Assembly: GCA_964344215.1 (NCBI GenBank)
Contig: CAYFMP010000108.1
Coordinates: forward strand, 1-9,611
Length of the DNA: 9,611 bases
Direction: 5' to 3'
DNA from: CAYFMP01 sp964344215
GTDB lineage: Bacteria; Pseudomonadota; Alphaproteobacteria; Rhodospirillales; Casp-alpha2
Shown here piece by piece: positions 1-6,820 of this stretch. Numbering within the stretch: position 1 is the stretch's first letter; each line of letters begins with the position of its first letter. The position numbers were made by a program, and so were the translations under genes. The notes under the pieces are model-generated. The model was not told the DNA's origin, made no database searches, and worked only from the letters and a program-made list of their open reading frames with translations.

Positions 1-381
1 CATCATGCCGACCAGGTTCTTGCCGATGTCGTGGATGTCGCCCTTGACGGTGCCGATCACCATCTTGCCCATCTTCGGCGCTCCGGTCTCGGCCAGCAGC
101 GGCCTCAGGATGCCCATGCCCGCCTTCATGGCGTTGGCGGCCAGCAGCACTTCGGGCACGAACAGGATGCCGTCGCGGAAATCGATGCCGACGATCCGCA
201 TGCCCTCGACCAGCGCCGCGGTCAGGACCTTGTAGGGCGCCCAACCGCGTTCGAGCAGGATGTTGGTGGCTTCGACGATCTCCTCGCCGAGTCCGTCGTA
301 GAGGTCGTCGTGCATCTGCGCGACGAGGTCTTCGTCATTCAGTTCCGAAAGGACGATATCTTCTTCATGCTGTTCCGACAT
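1..381 (-). CDS. Corrinoid (B12-binding) protein of a methyltransferase system, 5' part only
   Basis: The minus strand is open from ATG at 381 to the window edge, giving the first 127 codons, with no stop reached. The protein should carry a methyl-accepting cobamide between a substrate methyltransferase and a second, corrinoid-to-acceptor methyltransferase in the cytoplasm (family knowledge, MtbC/MttC/MtgC type). Residues about 15-100 look like the helical cap of the B12-binding fold, with VEGMRIVGIDFRDGILFVPE and LLAANAMKAGM segments typical of these proteins. The cobalamin motif DxHDxG is visible as D115-I-H117-D118-I-G120, and H117 would be the lower cobalt ligand. GGTGGAG (389-395 in plus coordinates) sits 7 nt before the start. 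The nearby MttB-family gene is the obvious methyl donor enzyme. A 265-bp gap from the upstream minus-strand gene suggests its own promoter or a loosely linked operon. The exact subtype cannot be set from the N-terminal part. Confidence 0.93.
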   Translation of the reverse strand, partial: MSEQHEEDIVLSELNDEDLVAQMHDDLYDGLGEEIVEATNILLERGWAPYKVLTAALVEGMRIVGIDFRDGILFVPEVLLAANAMKAGMGILRPLLAETGAPKMGKMVIGTVKGDIHDIGKNLVGMM

Positions 382-540
382 CACCCGTCTCCACCGCTGT
401 TGAGGGGCCGAAAGAAGGCGTTTTCCAAACCCCCAGGTAAGCTCAAATCCTTAACACCGCTGTCGCGCCCCGGACTTGATCTTTCCGAAACGCGACATTC
501 GCCTTTATGCAAGGCACTCGTTTAGCTTCCTACACCCGTT

Positions 541-576
541 TTTGGGCGTGAAAAAGCGAATAATGCATGGCCCAAA
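541..576. other. Intergenic inverted repeat, possible terminator of the flavoprotein gene
   Basis: TTTGGGC (541-547) and GCCCAAA (570-576) form a perfect 7-bp inverted repeat with a 22-nt A/T-rich loop, in the spacer between the two minus-strand genes. T-rich sequence precedes the left arm (plus strand) and A-rich sequence follows the right arm, so an RNA hairpin could form in either direction. Read on the minus strand it lies about 70 nt after the flavoprotein stop codon. The long loop makes it a poor canonical terminator. The rest of 382-646 shows no gene or clear promoter. Confidence 0.3.
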
Positions 577-646
577 GGAAAAAATCGAAGCCGCTGAAAT
601 TCGCGCTGCGGTTAATCGCTCCCCCCGACGCCGAGCAACCACCAGT

Positions 647-3082
647 TCAGGCCCGCAGCCTCTCGTTGGTCGGGTCGTACGGGCTCTCCTCGACGACGGT
701 GGCCTTGTGGACGGTGCCGAGGATGTCGATCTCCAACTCGGTGCCGGCCTCGGCCAGCTCGGGGCGGATCATGGCCAGCGCCAGCGACTTGCCGATGCGA
801 AAACCGAAGCCGCCGCCGGTCGCCCGGCCGACCGTCTCGCCGCCCTTGAAGATCGGGTTGTTGCCGAGCGCGTCGGCGTCGGTGGCGTCGTCCACCTCGA
901 GCGTCGCGAATTTCCAGCTGAACCCCTTCTGCTGCCATTCGACCAGGGCGTCGCGGCCGATGAAGTCGCCCTTGTTGGGATGCACGAAACGATCGAGGCC
1001 CGATTCATAGGCCGCGTACTCGATGGAAAGCTCGGTGCCGACCAGCCGGTAGGATTTCTCGAGGCGCAGGCTGTCCATGGCGCGGATGCCGAACGGCTTG
1101 ATCCCGAGGTCCCGGCCGGCCTCCATCACCGCATCGAAGATGTGGTTCTGGTACTCGATCGGGTGGTGCAACTCCCAGCCCAGTTCGCCGACGAAGTTCA
1201 TGCGGGCCGCCAGGCTCGGCGCCAAGCCGACCTCGATGTGGCGGGCCGACAACCACGGAAACGCCCCGTTCGAGAAATCGGCCACCGAGACGCGCTGCAT
1301 CAACTCTCGCGCCTTCGGCCCGGCGACGACGAGGACGCCCAACTGGTTGGTGATGTTCTCGAAGGTGACCGAGCGGTCGTCGGGCATGTGCTTGCACAAC
1401 CAGTCGTGATCGAGGCGCTGGAAGGCGCCGGCCGAGACCAGGTAGAAGGAGTCGGCCGCCTCGCGCATGATGGTGAATTCCGAATGCACCCCGCCGCGGG
1501 CGTTCAAGGCGTGGCACAGGTTGACCCGGCCGACGCTCTTCGGCAGCCGATTGGCGACGAGCTGATCGAGGAAGGCCTCGGCGCCCGGGCCCGACACCCG
1601 GCACTTGGCGAACGCCGTCATGTCCAAGAGGCCGACGTTGTCGGCGACGTTGCGGCATTCGTTGCCGATGTGCTCGAACCACTTGGAGCGCCTGAACGAC
1701 CAGTCGTCCTCCTGCGGTGTGCCTTCGGGCGCGAACCAGTTGGGGCGCTCCCAGCCGAACTTCTGGCCGAACACGGCGCCCAGCTCCTTCATGCGCTCGT
1801 AGCACGGCGCCGTGCGCAGCGGCCGGCCGGCCGGGCGCTCCTCGTCCGGGTAGTGGATGACGAAGACGTTCTCGTAGGCTTCCTCGTTCTTGACCCGGAG
1901 GTAGGCCTTGGTGGCATAGTCGCCGTAACGCCTGGCGTCGACACCGAGCATGTCGATGGTCGGCTCACCCTCGACGATCCATTCGGCCAATTGCCAGCCG
2001 GCGCCGCCGGCCGCCGTGATGCCGAAGCTGTGGCCTTCGCTGAGCCAGAAGTTGCGCAGGCCCCAGGCCGGACCGATGATCGGGTTGCCGTCCGGCGTGT
2101 AGCAGATGGCGCCGTTGTAGACTTCCTTGACGCCGACCTCGCCGAACGCCGGCACCCGGTTGATGGCGGCCTCGATATGCGGCTCCAGGCGCTCCAGGTC
2201 CTCCTGGAACAGCTCATACTCGGCATCGGCGTGCGGGCCGTCGACGTAGCAGCACGGCGCGCCCTTTTCGTAGGGGCCGAGAATGAAGCCGCCGGCTTCC
2301 TCGCGCAGGTACCAAGACCCGTCCGACTCGCGGAGCACACCCATCTCCGGCAGACCGTCGGCCTGGCGTTGCTGAATCTCCGGGTGCGGCTCGGTGACGA
2401 TGAACTGGTGCTGGACCGGGATGACCGGAAGGTCGAGGCCGACCATGGCGCCGGTCTGGCGCGCGAAGTTGCCGGTCGCCGACACCACGTGCTCGCAGGT
2501 GACGTCGCCTTTGTCGGTCTTGACCAGCCATTCGCCCGACGGCGTCTGCTCGATGCCGGTGACGCAGGTCTGGCGGTAGATTTCGGCGCCCATGTTGCGC
2601 GCGCCCGTGGCCATCGCCTGGGTGACGTCGGCCGGCTGGATGTAGCCGTCTTCCGGATGGACGATGGCGCCGACCAGTCCGTCCGTGTTGCACAGCGGCC
2701 ACAGGTCCTTGACCTCGTCGGGCGTGATGAACTTGACCTCGACGCCGATGGTGGCGGCGACCCCGGCGTATTGGTGGTACTCGTCCATGCGGTCCTGGTT
2801 CATGGCGAGCCGGATGTTGCTGACCTTCTTGAAGCCGACGTCCTGGCCGGTCTCTTCCTCGAGGCCCTGATAGAGGGCGACCGAGTACTTGTGGACCTGG
2901 CCGACGCTGTAGCTCATGTTGAACAGCGGCAGCAGCCCGGCAGCATGCCAGGTCGAGCCCGACGTCAGTTCCTTGCGCTCGATCAGAACGACATCGGTCC
3001 AGCCCTTCTTGGCGAGGTGATGGAGGGTCGCGACGCCGGCGACGCCACCGCCGATAACCACGACACGCGCTTGCTTTTTCAT
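647..3082 (-). CDS. Dimethylglycine/sarcosine dehydrogenase-type FAD oxidoreductase with GcvT (folate) domain
   Basis: The protein has 811 residues, close to mature mitochondrial dimethylglycine and sarcosine dehydrogenases. In that family N-methyl groups are oxidised by FAD and the carbon is passed to tetrahydrofolate as 5,10-methylene-THF. The N-terminal DAO domain starts with a Rossmann motif (VVVIGGGVAGV, residues 7-17) and E35 for the adenine ribose. S43-T-W-H46-A-A-G follows; in the family the histidine of this motif carries covalent FAD. The middle FAO_M-like linker runs to about 420. The aminomethyltransferase (GcvT) domain covers about 430-700 (GLLDMTAFAK near 484, GELGWELHHPIEY near 630, MDSLRLEKSYRL near 668). 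A GcvT C-terminal barrel follows to 811. The ATG at 3082 is chosen over the upstream in-frame ATG at 3166 because GGGGAGG lies 7 nt before it and the Rossmann fold begins at once. The true substrate could be dimethylglycine, sarcosine or another N-methyl amine. Confidence 0.93.
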   Translation of the reverse strand: MKKQARVVVIGGGVAGVATLHHLAKKGWTDVVLIERKELTSGSTWHAAGLLPLFNMSYSVGQVHKYSVALYQGLEEETGQDVGFKKVSNIRLAMNQDRMDEYHQYAGVAATIGVEVKFITPDEVKDLWPLCNTDGLVGAIVHPEDGYIQPADVTQAMATGARNMGAEIYRQTCVTGIEQTPSGEWLVKTDKGDVTCEHVVSATGNFARQTGAMVGLDLPVIPVQHQFIVTEPHPEIQQRQADGLPEMGVLRESDGSWYLREEAGGFILGPYEKGAPCCYVDGPHADAEYELFQEDLERLEPHIEAAINRVPAFGEVGVKEVYNGAICYTPDGNPIIGPAWGLRNFWLSEGHSFGITAAGGAGWQLAEWIVEGEPTIDMLGVDARRYGDYATKAYLRVKNEEAYENVFVIHYPDEERPAGRPLRTAPCYERMKELGAVFGQKFGWERPNWFAPEGTPQEDDWSFRRSKWFEHIGNECRNVADNVGLLDMTAFAKCRVSGPGAEAFLDQLVANRLPKSVGRVNLCHALNARGGVHSEFTIMREAADSFYLVSAGAFQRLDHDWLCKHMPDDRSVTFENITNQLGVLVVAGPKARELMQRVSVADFSNGAFPWLSARHIEVGLAPSLAARMNFVGELGWELHHPIEYQNHIFDAVMEAGRDLGIKPFGIRAMDSLRLEKSYRLVGTELSIEYAAYESGLDRFVHPNKGDFIGRDALVEWQQKGFSWKFATLEVDDATDADALGNNPIFKGGETVGRATGGGFGFRIGKSLALAMIRPELAEAGTELEIDILGTVHKATVVEESPYDPTNERLRA

Positions 3083-3393
3083 GACGCTGCCTCCCCGTGA
3101 TTTCCCTTGCCGGCCCGTTTGCGGCCGCCTGGCCGTGATCTTGCGGCCAATCCGCTTCGATCTCAATGCCTAGACGCGTTGTGTATCGCCGCGCCGGCTC
3201 CGTGGCTTACCGTCCGACGACTCCCGTTGTTCCGTTTTCGCCATCGCCCTGCGGGTGAAATCGACCGGGGTTCGGGTGTTTTTTTGCGATTGTCGCGACG
3301 CCTGCGGGCTACAATGGGACGCGCCTGGGTTAGTCGGCGGAACGGGGCGGGATAGACTGCCGGTGATCGAGCCTTGGGCGGAGGACGACGCAC
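3083..3393. promoter_or_regulatory. Divergent intergenic region between the flavoprotein and MttB-family genes
   Basis: This 311-bp spacer must hold the promoters for both divergent genes. On the plus strand there is a good -10-like TACAAT at 3310-3315, about 80 nt before the MttB start. The best -35-like hexamer, TTGCGA at 3284-3289, is 20 nt away, longer than ideal. A T7 run lies at 3279-3285. GGCGGAGG (3378-3384) is the ribosome binding site for the ATG at 3394. I see no riboswitch, no convincing minus-strand promoter and no clear operator palindrome. Long frames across the spacer look like chance products of high GC. Confidence 0.35.
3090..3096 (-). promoter_or_regulatory. Ribosome binding site of the flavoprotein gene
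   Basis: On the minus strand GGGGAGG lies 7 nt upstream of the ATG at 3082. It decides this start against the longer frame beginning at 3166, whose extra 28 residues are Arg/Lys-rich and do not resemble the family. Confidence 0.8.
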
Positions 3394-4932
3394 ATGAAGG
3401 ACGACACCGGCAGGGGCGGCCGCCGGGGACGCGAGGCACGCCGCGCCCGGCGTGAAAAAAGCCAGGCTGTGGCGCCCCCCTACGTCAAGCGGCAAATGCC
3501 GCCGATCGAGTTGCTGGGAGAGGAAGGCCTCGAGTTGATCGAGGGCAACGCCGAGACCGTGCTCGAGGAGATCGGCGTCGAGTTCCGCGACGACGAAGAG
3601 GCGTTGAAGCTGTTCCGCGAGGCCGGCGCCGATGTGACGGGCGAGCGGGTGCGTTTTCCGAAGGGACTGGCCCGCAAGCTGATCGGGACGGCACCCGCCG
3701 AATACACCCAGCACGCCCGCAACCCGGCCCGCAGTGTGCAGATCGGCGGCGACCACACGGTGTTCGCGCCGGTCTACGGGCCGCCGTTCGTGCGCGATCT
3801 CGACGGCGGCCGGCGCTACGGGACGATCGAGGATTTCCGGAACTTCGTGAAGCTGGCCTATATGGCGCCGGCCCTCCACCACTCCGGCGGCACGGTCTGC
3901 GAGCCGGTCGACCTGCCGGTCAACAAGCGCCACTACGACATGGTCTACGCCCACATGAAGTACTCCGACAAACCGTTCATGGGCTCGGTCACGCACCCCG
4001 AGAGGGCCCGGGACACGATTGCCATGTGCGAGATCCTGTTCGGCAAGGACTTCGTCGACGCCAACACCGTCTGCACCAGTCTGATCAACGCCAATTCGCC
4101 GTTGGTGTTCGACGAGACCATGCTCGGCGCCATGAAAGTCTATGCGGCGGCCAACCAGGCGGTGATCATCACGCCGTTCATCATGTCCGGCGCGACGGCG
4201 CCGGTCTCGGTGCTCGGTACTCTGACCCAGGCGCTGGCCGAAGCGATGGCCGGCATCGCACTGACCCAGTTGCTACGCCCCGGAACGCCGGTCATCTTCG
4301 GGCTGTTCTCGTCGTCGCTTTCCATGCAATCGGGCGCGCCCACCTTCGGCACGCCGGAGCCGGCCCTGGTGCTGGCGGCCGGCGCCCAGTTGGCGCGGCG
4401 CCTGAAGCTGCCGTTCCGCTCCGGCGGCTCGCTGTGCACTTCGAAGATCGCCGACGCCCAGGCGGCTTACGAGAGCGCCCAGTCGATCTGGCCGACGGTG
4501 CTGGCCGGGGTCAATTTCGTGCTGCACGGGGCCGGCTGGCTCGAAGGCGGGCTGGTGTCGTCGTACGAGAAGTTCGTCATGGACATCGACCAGCTCGGCA
4601 TGATGCAGACCCTGGCCGCCGGCTACGACCTCAGCGACGCCGGCCAGGCGATGGACGCCATCCGCGAAGTCGGGCCCGGCGACCACTACTTGGGCTGCGC
4701 CCACACCCAGGCCAACTTCGAGACCGCCTTCTACCGCTCGACCATCGCCGACAACAATTCCTTCGAGCAGTGGGAGGCGGAAGGAAGCTTGCGCGCGGTC
4801 GATCGCGCCAACGCGCTTGCCAAGGAGATGCTGGCGACTTACGAGGCGCCCGCGCTGGACGAGGCCAAGGACGAGGAACTACAGACGTTCATCGCCGAGA
4901 AGAAAGCGAGCTTCCCGGATTCGAACATCTGA
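3394..4932 (+). CDS. Trimethylamine methyltransferase (MttB) family protein, non-pyrrolysine type
   Basis: The protein has 512 residues. MttB-superfamily enzymes are cytoplasmic TIM-barrel proteins that transfer a methyl group from a quaternary or tertiary amine to a cognate corrinoid protein. Archaeal MttB needs an in-frame amber codon for pyrrolysine; this frame has none, so it belongs with the non-pyrrolysine members, whose characterised examples act on glycine betaine, proline betaine or carnitine. Features seen: an Arg-rich N-terminal tail (residues 1-25), a family-like segment MPPIELLGEEGLELI, the SGATAPVSVLGTLTQALAE barrel segment, and S343-G-G-S-L-C-T-S-K-I-A-D-A-Q-A-A-Y-E near 343-360, which matches the conserved late barrel region. 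The start is supported by GGCGGAGG 9 nt upstream. The corrinoid gene and dimethylglycine-dehydrogenase-like gene next door fit a betaine-type pathway. The substrate itself is inference. Confidence 0.92.
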   Translation: MKDDTGRGGRRGREARRARREKSQAVAPPYVKRQMPPIELLGEEGLELIEGNAETVLEEIGVEFRDDEEALKLFREAGADVTGERVRFPKGLARKLIGTAPAEYTQHARNPARSVQIGGDHTVFAPVYGPPFVRDLDGGRRYGTIEDFRNFVKLAYMAPALHHSGGTVCEPVDLPVNKRHYDMVYAHMKYSDKPFMGSVTHPERARDTIAMCEILFGKDFVDANTVCTSLINANSPLVFDETMLGAMKVYAAANQAVIITPFIMSGATAPVSVLGTLTQALAEAMAGIALTQLLRPGTPVIFGLFSSSLSMQSGAPTFGTPEPALVLAAGAQLARRLKLPFRSGGSLCTSKIADAQAAYESAQSIWPTVLAGVNFVLHGAGWLEGGLVSSYEKFVMDIDQLGMMQTLAAGYDLSDAGQAMDAIREVGPGDHYLGCAHTQANFETAFYRSTIADNNSFEQWEAEGSLRAVDRANALAKEMLATYEAPALDEAKDEELQTFIAEKKASFPDSNI

Positions 4933-4965
4933 GCAAGACGGGCAGGCCCCGCCACGCCATCGTCG

Positions 4966-5033
4966 GTCCCGCGCTGGTGGGACTGTGGGGAGCACCTTCG
5001 ATTCTTCGGCACGAACCGTCGGTTCAGCCGACG
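4966..5033 (+). terminator. Two stem-loops after the MttB-family gene, possible termination region
   Basis: GTCCC (4966-4970) pairs with GGGAC (4979-4983) over an 8-nt loop. CGTCGG (5017-5022) pairs with CCGACG (5028-5033) over a 5-nt loop. Both lie within about 100 nt of the MttB stop. Neither has a U-tract, so they may only stabilise the 3' end or assist factor-dependent termination. Confidence 0.3.
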
Positions 5034-5057
5034 ATGCGGCTTTAACTCTAGCCTGAA

Positions 5058-5148
5058 CCTCATCCGGAGCGTCGCCGAAGGCGGCTTTCGAAGGCCGAGG
5101 CTCGCGATCCTTCGATACGCTCGCCGGCACTCGCTGTTCAGGACGAGG
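5058..5148. repeat. BIME-like pair of inverted REP-type units
   Basis: The plus strand reads CCTCATCC at 5058-5065 and ends a first unit with GGCCGAGG near 5093-5100, containing the near-palindrome GGCTTTCGAAGGCC (5083-5096). The reverse complement of 5101-5148 begins CCTCGTCCTGAAC and contains TCGAAGGATCGCGAG, the same kind of unit in the other orientation. CCTGAA (5052-5057) and TTCAGG (5137-5142) are also complementary. Units starting CCTCxTCCTGA and ending GAAGGxxGAGG are, from memory, a common dispersed intergenic repeat in high-GC alphaproteobacteria. The copy number in this genome cannot be seen here. Confidence 0.55.
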
Positions 5149-5360
5149 AATAGGAGAAGGCCTCATGCCGAGCAACGTCGAAGCATGATGTCCGCACCCT
5201 CCGTTGTGCCCGCACATCTCCGTCTTTCCCGTGTAGGCGGAATCCAGGAACCATCACCGAAGCCGGACTCCCACTTATCAAGGGGGTGACGGAGGCGCGC
5301 GCCGGGGGTGACGGTGGCGCGGGCCGGTGCTTAAATGAGATCCGGACGAGGGAGGGAGCG
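5149..5360. other. Non-coding stretch upstream of the split VOC gene
   Basis: With 4933-5148 this completes a 428-bp gene-free region. I see no RNA gene. It holds a 22-bp tandem duplication (5282-5325) and ends with a strong ribosome binding site, GGAGGG at 5351-5356, for the ATG at 5361. A GTG at 5286 opens the same frame further upstream, but the 25 extra residues arise from the tandem repeat and have no counterpart in the intact paralogue, so I do not extend the gene. Confidence 0.5.
5282..5325 (+). repeat. 22-bp tandem direct repeat, two copies
   Basis: Copy 1 (5282-5303) and copy 2 (5304-5325) both start GGGGGTGACGG and agree at 20 of 22 positions, differing at the 12th and 19th base. 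The copies abut exactly and lie 36 nt before the split VOC gene start. Confidence 0.75.
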
Positions 5361-5548
5361 ATGAAACTGCGCGAAGGCGATCCTTGGATGGCGGCCGACG
5401 ACTACGGGCGCTCGTTGAAAGGCTTCGGCGTCAACCTGCTGGTCGTCGATGTCGACCGGGCGCTCGCCTTCCAAACCGACGTGCTCGGTGCCGAGGTCAT
5501 CTATGCCGACCCCGATTTCGCCGTGCTCAAGGGCTTCGGGGCCGAGTG

Positions 5549-5558
5549 GATGCTGCAC
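5549..5558 (+). repeat. Left 10-bp direct repeat flanking the insert
   Basis: GATGCTGCAC here is repeated exactly at 6947-6956. It encodes part of the W-M-L-H codons of the split VOC gene. It is either a target-site duplication or the shared core of a site-specific recombination event. Confidence 0.85.
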
Positions 5559-5566
5559 AAACAGAA
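5559..5566 (+). repeat. Left terminal inverted repeat of the insert
   Basis: AAACAGAA starts at the first base after the 10-bp direct repeat and is followed by TACG. The opposite end read in reverse complement starts AATCAGAA then CCACG. The match is 7 of 8, with ACG shared after a one-base gap. Confidence 0.55.
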
Positions 5567-5613
5567 TACGAATTTGCCGTGTTATTACAATGGCTTGCAT
5601 GAGGTCGAAAGAC

Positions 5614-5632
5614 GCGTGTAAACCACGTGTAA
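5614..5632 (+). repeat. Left pair of CGTGTAA motifs (possible recombinase or regulator binding sites)
   Basis: GCGTGTAA (5614-5621) and ACGTGTAA (5625-5632) are separated by 3 nt, so the motifs repeat every 11 bp on one face of the helix. The same two octamers with the same spacing recur at 6821-6839 near the other end of the insert, in the same orientation. The lambda/Tn916 class of tyrosine recombinases binds such directly repeated arm-type sites. That assignment is inference. Confidence 0.7.
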
Positions 5633-5699
5633 AGAATGTTCATAGTTTGTTTCAACGTGAGACTAACGAAACTTTCGCTGGTAGAGGCAAAGTACTGAA

Positions 5700-6140
5700 A
5701 TGAAGAAACGTACTGGTGAGCCTTGGATGCCGGCCGACGAGTACGGTCGTTCACTTGCCGGGCTAAGCGTCAACCTGCTTGTTTCCGACATCGACACGGC
5801 ACTAGATTTTCAAACAGACGTGTTAGGAGCCAAAGTCGTATACAGCGACCTCGATTTTGCAGTGCTGGAAGGCTATGGCGCGAGCTGGATGCTACATGCT
5901 GACCACACTTACCTGGATCACGAATTGTCGGGCAGCCTACGTCCCGACCTAGCGCGTGGGATTGGGATCGAACTGCGCTTGCATGGCTGTGATCCGGACA
6001 AGGCGGAGCAGCTTGCTCGTGACAACGGTTACCATGTCTTGGCGGGAGCGATGAACAAGCCCCACGGGCTGCGAGAAGCCTACTTAGTCGATGCTGACGG
6101 GTACGTATGGGTACCCGATGTCCCAATAAGAGCGAGTTAG
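5700..6140 (+). CDS. VOC/glyoxalase-fold protein, intact copy carried by the insert
   Basis: The protein has 146 residues, the same length as the rejoined host gene and about 111 of 146 identical to it by hand alignment (47/66 before the insertion point, 64/80 after). Two VOC modules are visible. The first (about 20-70) has NLLVSDIDTALDFQTDVLGAK and DFAVLEGYGASWMLHADH. The second (about 90-142) has GIELRLHGCDPDKAEQLA, then GYHVLAGAM and HGLREAYLVDADGYVWVPDV, the usual closing strand with the DxDGY turn. The target sequence in the host gene (GATGCTGCAC) reads GATGCTACAT here, with the same amino acids. Codon use is clearly more A/T-rich than in the host pieces, so the gene came from a different genome rather than by recent local duplication. 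AGAGG lies 12 nt before the start, a somewhat long spacing. It may restore the function lost by the insertion. The catalytic role is unknown. Confidence 0.9.
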   Translation: MKKRTGEPWMPADEYGRSLAGLSVNLLVSDIDTALDFQTDVLGAKVVYSDLDFAVLEGYGASWMLHADHTYLDHELSGSLRPDLARGIGIELRLHGCDPDKAEQLARDNGYHVLAGAMNKPHGLREAYLVDADGYVWVPDVPIRAS

Positions 6141-6156
6141 ACCAGCAAATCATCCA

Positions 6157-6789
6157 ATGGCGAGGAAACCCACACAGCCATTCGGTCATATTGTTTTCTC
6201 AAAAGACGGCTCGGTCGAGAAGCGGATGTCTTTACTTCCCGACGACAAGGAAGGTCAGGAAGGGAATATTGTTGAAAGATTTGTCGACTGCCTCAGTCGA
6301 TGTGATCGACATTTCGAGCCAGTTAGGCTTGCCGAGCGTGATAATGACTTTCTGCTCACATCGACCGATGGAGGGACTGATGTACTCCTAGAAATGGTGG
6401 AGTTGGCATGGCGTGAGTATCTCGTTGAAGCTACAGAGGAGGATTTAAAAAACCCGAACTCACGGTTCAGTAGTTGGGTTTATATCTCAAAGAATGAAAT
6501 CTATGGCGTTGATGAAGATGCGAAGGAAAAATCGCTAACAAGATTGATTACCCACAAGATCGATCGAAACTATGAGAAGCCAAGTGACAAAGAGTTTTGG
6601 CTTCTGGTTTGGACAGTCTTATCCGACCATCATTTCGAATGGCACCAAAACGGAGAGAAACACGTTTCGACTTCAATCTTGGTGGCACGAGAACACATTG
6701 CGGCTCACGGAGCAGAACCATTCGATCAAGTATGGGCTTTTTACCCGGAACTCAATCCATGTCGAATTTGGCCGGAAGTGACAGAATAG
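6157..6789 (+). CDS. Unrecognised 210-residue protein carried by the insert
   Basis: I do not recognise this protein. It starts 16 nt after the stop of the VOC copy in the same direction, so the two are probably co-transcribed. No good ribosome binding site precedes the ATG, which suggests translational coupling. There is no signal peptide or membrane segment, so it should be cytoplasmic. Composition is mixed-charge with many aromatics. Notable segments are NDFLLTSTDGGTDVLLEMVELAWREY (residues about 62-87, written here as landmarks), SLTRLITHKIDRNYEK (about 128-143) followed by a hydrophobic strand FWLLVWTVL, and a C-terminal AREHIAA...PFDQVWAFYPEL. An acidic strand followed by a helix with Lys and a hydrophobic strand recalls the PD-(D/E)XK nuclease arrangement, but the match is weak and no clean catalytic triad can be named. 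Low GC matches the rest of the insert. Confidence 0.75.
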   Translation: MARKPTQPFGHIVFSKDGSVEKRMSLLPDDKEGQEGNIVERFVDCLSRCDRHFEPVRLAERDNDFLLTSTDGGTDVLLEMVELAWREYLVEATEEDLKNPNSRFSSWVYISKNEIYGVDEDAKEKSLTRLITHKIDRNYEKPSDKEFWLLVWTVLSDHHFEWHQNGEKHVSTSILVAREHIAAHGAEPFDQVWAFYPELNPCRIWPEVTE

Positions 6790-6820
6790 TCTTGTGGGCA
6801 GCGAGCGACACGACGGTCAT

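Larger units (their letters stand above)
5361..5621 (+). pseudogene. VOC/glyoxalase-fold protein, N-terminal fragment, interrupted by insertion
   Basis: The native part is 66 codons (5361-5558), beginning MKLREGDPWMAADDYGRS and ending EWMLH. It matches residues 1-66 of the intact copy at 5700 (47 of 66 identical by hand alignment). The VOC first-module pattern is clear: NLLVVDVDRALAFQTDVLGAE is the usual beta-alpha start with the FxxxVLG motif, followed by DFAVLKGFGAEWML. After codon 66 the frame runs 20 codons into low-GC insert DNA and stops at TAA 5619-5621, inside a CGTGTAA motif. GGAGGG at 5351-5356 gives strong initiation, so the stub is probably translated, but with only the first module of the fold it should not work alone. 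VOC proteins are diverse metal-dependent enzymes or binding proteins, and the substrate is unknown. The second half resumes at 6957. Confidence 0.88.

Noticed and set aside
567..1010. Plus-strand ORF starting in the 382-646 spacer (MAQRKKSKPLK...)
   Set aside because: Most of it lies antisense to the flavoprotein gene and no ribosome binding site is seen.
476..3100. 874-codon plus-strand frame opposite the flavoprotein gene
   Set aside because: It is an antisense shadow caused by high GC; the minus-strand frame has clear FAD and GcvT motifs.
3163..3996. Minus-strand frame over the MttB gene start and the divergent spacer
   Set aside because: It has low-complexity Arg/Ala/Val composition and no family motifs, and conflicts with the MttB gene.
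3394..4932. Pyrrolysine-type MttB with an in-frame amber codon
   Set aside because: The frame is continuous at full family length with no internal TAG.
5286..5360. GTG start giving a longer VOC N-terminus
   Set aside because: The extra residues come from the 22-bp tandem repeat, the ribosome binding site sits at 5351-5356, and the intact homologue starts at the equivalent Met.
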